Shown here piece after piece: positions 14,311-14,882 of a DNA stretch of 14,882 bases. Position 1 is the first letter of the stretch; each line of letters begins with the position of its first letter. A model generated the notes under the pieces. It ran no database searches, was not told the origin of the DNA, and saw only the letters and a program-made list of their open reading frames with translations. The DNA comes from JAUIAI01 sp963976885 (GTDB lineage Bacteria; Pseudomonadota; Gammaproteobacteria; Burkholderiales; Burkholderiaceae_E), in assembly GCA_963976885.1 (NCBI GenBank), contig CAXBNM010000088.1:1-14882 (forward strand), written 5' to 3'. A program made the translations under genes and the position numbers.

Positions 14311-14882
14311 TTATGAATCGGGGCCGGGTATCTTGCCCAGACCCGGCAGACGCAGGGCCGGATCGCTCCAGTCCAGCCCGGCCGCCAGCCCGAACAGATT
14401 GACTTCCACGCCCTCGATGCGCGACAGGCTCAAGCCCAGAATGCCAAATAGCGAAAACTGCCAGCCCGAACCACTGGGGGTCGGAGCAAAGAGCGTGAAG
14501 TTGCCCAGAAAGTCTTTGCCGATCGCGGTAGGTGGCAGGTCGAGACCCAGCTCGGGCACCTGCCGGCCGATGAAGGCGGTGAAGGTATTGCTGTTCGGTC
14601 CCGGCCAGGCGGCATAGCGATCGGCATAGGGATAGTCGGTCACGGCTTGTTCAATGCGCCCGATCAGCGCGCCGGCCTGAGCGCCGCGTATATCGACCAG
14701 CTTTTGCGGATAAGCGCCAAACCAGTAGAAGTCTGGCGTGCCACGTTGCGTGACCACGGGCGAACGGCCCCGGTAATGGCGCCAGCCAATGACGTGGTGA
14801 ACGGTATAGGCGTCGGCGCCGGCCGGCTTGGTTGCCACCCAGGTGTGCACGCCAAACGCGCCCCGCCAGCCGATCAGGCGGG
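14311..14882 (-). CDS. DUF3750 domain protein, 5' end cut by window edge
   Basis: The frame is open from the right edge to a TAA at 14311. An internal GTG at 14850 gives 179 residues, but the reading continues upstream without a stop (GWRGAFGVHTW), so the true start lies outside. Recognisable DUF3750 blocks are VHTWVATKPAGADAYTVHHV, the WFGAYP region, TDYPYADRYAAWPGPNSNTF, ELGLDLPPTAIGKD, and the C-terminal LRLPGLGKI. The family is widespread in proteobacteria and has no known function; the many aromatic and Gly residues suggest an envelope or enzyme-like fold. It reads toward the channel gene on the same strand, so the two may be co-transcribed. Confidence 0.85.
   Translation of the reverse strand, partial: RLIGWRGAFGVHTWVATKPAGADAYTVHHVIGWRHYRGRSPVVTQRGTPDFYWFGAYPQKLVDIRGAQAGALIGRIEQAVTDYPYADRYAAWPGPNSNTFTAFIGRQVPELGLDLPPTAIGKDFLGNFTLFAPTPSGSGWQFSLFGILGLSLSRIEGVEVNLFGLAAGLDWSDPALRLPGLGKIPGPDS

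Noticed and set aside
1..14882. CRISPR arrays, tRNA or rRNA genes, insertion sequences or phage genes
   Set aside because: No regularly spaced repeats, cloverleaf-like tRNA sequence, transposase motifs or terminal inverted repeats were seen on either strand.

Overview
The window is GC-rich, densely coded chromosomal DNA from a proteobacterium, most likely of the gamma or beta class. I base this on the homodimeric AceE-type 2-oxoacid dehydrogenase E1, a glutathione-dependent formaldehyde pathway, a HemP/HmuP haem-uptake peptide behind a classical Fur box, the large DUF2325 and DUF1513 families, and a NaChBac/NavMs-type sodium channel. There are no rRNA or tRNA genes, insertion sequences, CRISPR arrays or phage genes, and no gap between genes exceeds about 230 bases. 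The genus cannot be fixed from the sequence.

Left part (1-6641). A truncated Lrp/AsnC-type regulator runs off the left edge on the minus strand. It is divergent from a 903-residue AceE-family E1 subunit that has no E2 or E3 gene beside it. Their shared intergenic region holds a perfect 17-bp palindrome, a good operator candidate. Downstream is a soluble GAF-GAF-PAS-GGDEF-EAL protein with intact cyclic-di-GMP synthesis and breakdown motifs. It overlaps tail to tail with a crotonase-fold gene that lacks both hydratase glutamates and is more likely an isomerase or related enzyme.

Middle part (6872-8912). frmA-like S-(hydroxymethyl)glutathione dehydrogenase and S-formylglutathione hydrolase form a translationally coupled pair for formaldehyde detoxification. 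It is closed by a UUCG-loop hairpin and a strong intrinsic terminator.

Iron-responsive part (8925-12149). Two promoters carry a Fur box filling exactly the 17-nt spacer between -35 and -10, and they face each other. The left one reads hemP, a 29-residue single-span membrane peptide, a TPR-like protein and a YdjA-type nitroreductase. The right one, with a perfect 19-bp Fur palindrome, reads a DUF2325 coiled-coil protein rich in Cys and His. The two units converge at about 10.65 kb, where there is a 9-bp inverted repeat. No haem receptor, TonB or ABC transporter lies in the window. This compact pair of Fur-type units, dominated by proteins of unknown function, is the best candidate here for an undescribed system.

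Right part (12182-14882). Three minus-strand genes follow: a DUF1513 putative Tat-exported protein (a family often found with imelysin iron-uptake genes), a one-domain voltage-gated sodium channel with filter TLESWSM, and a DUF3750 protein that runs off the right edge.
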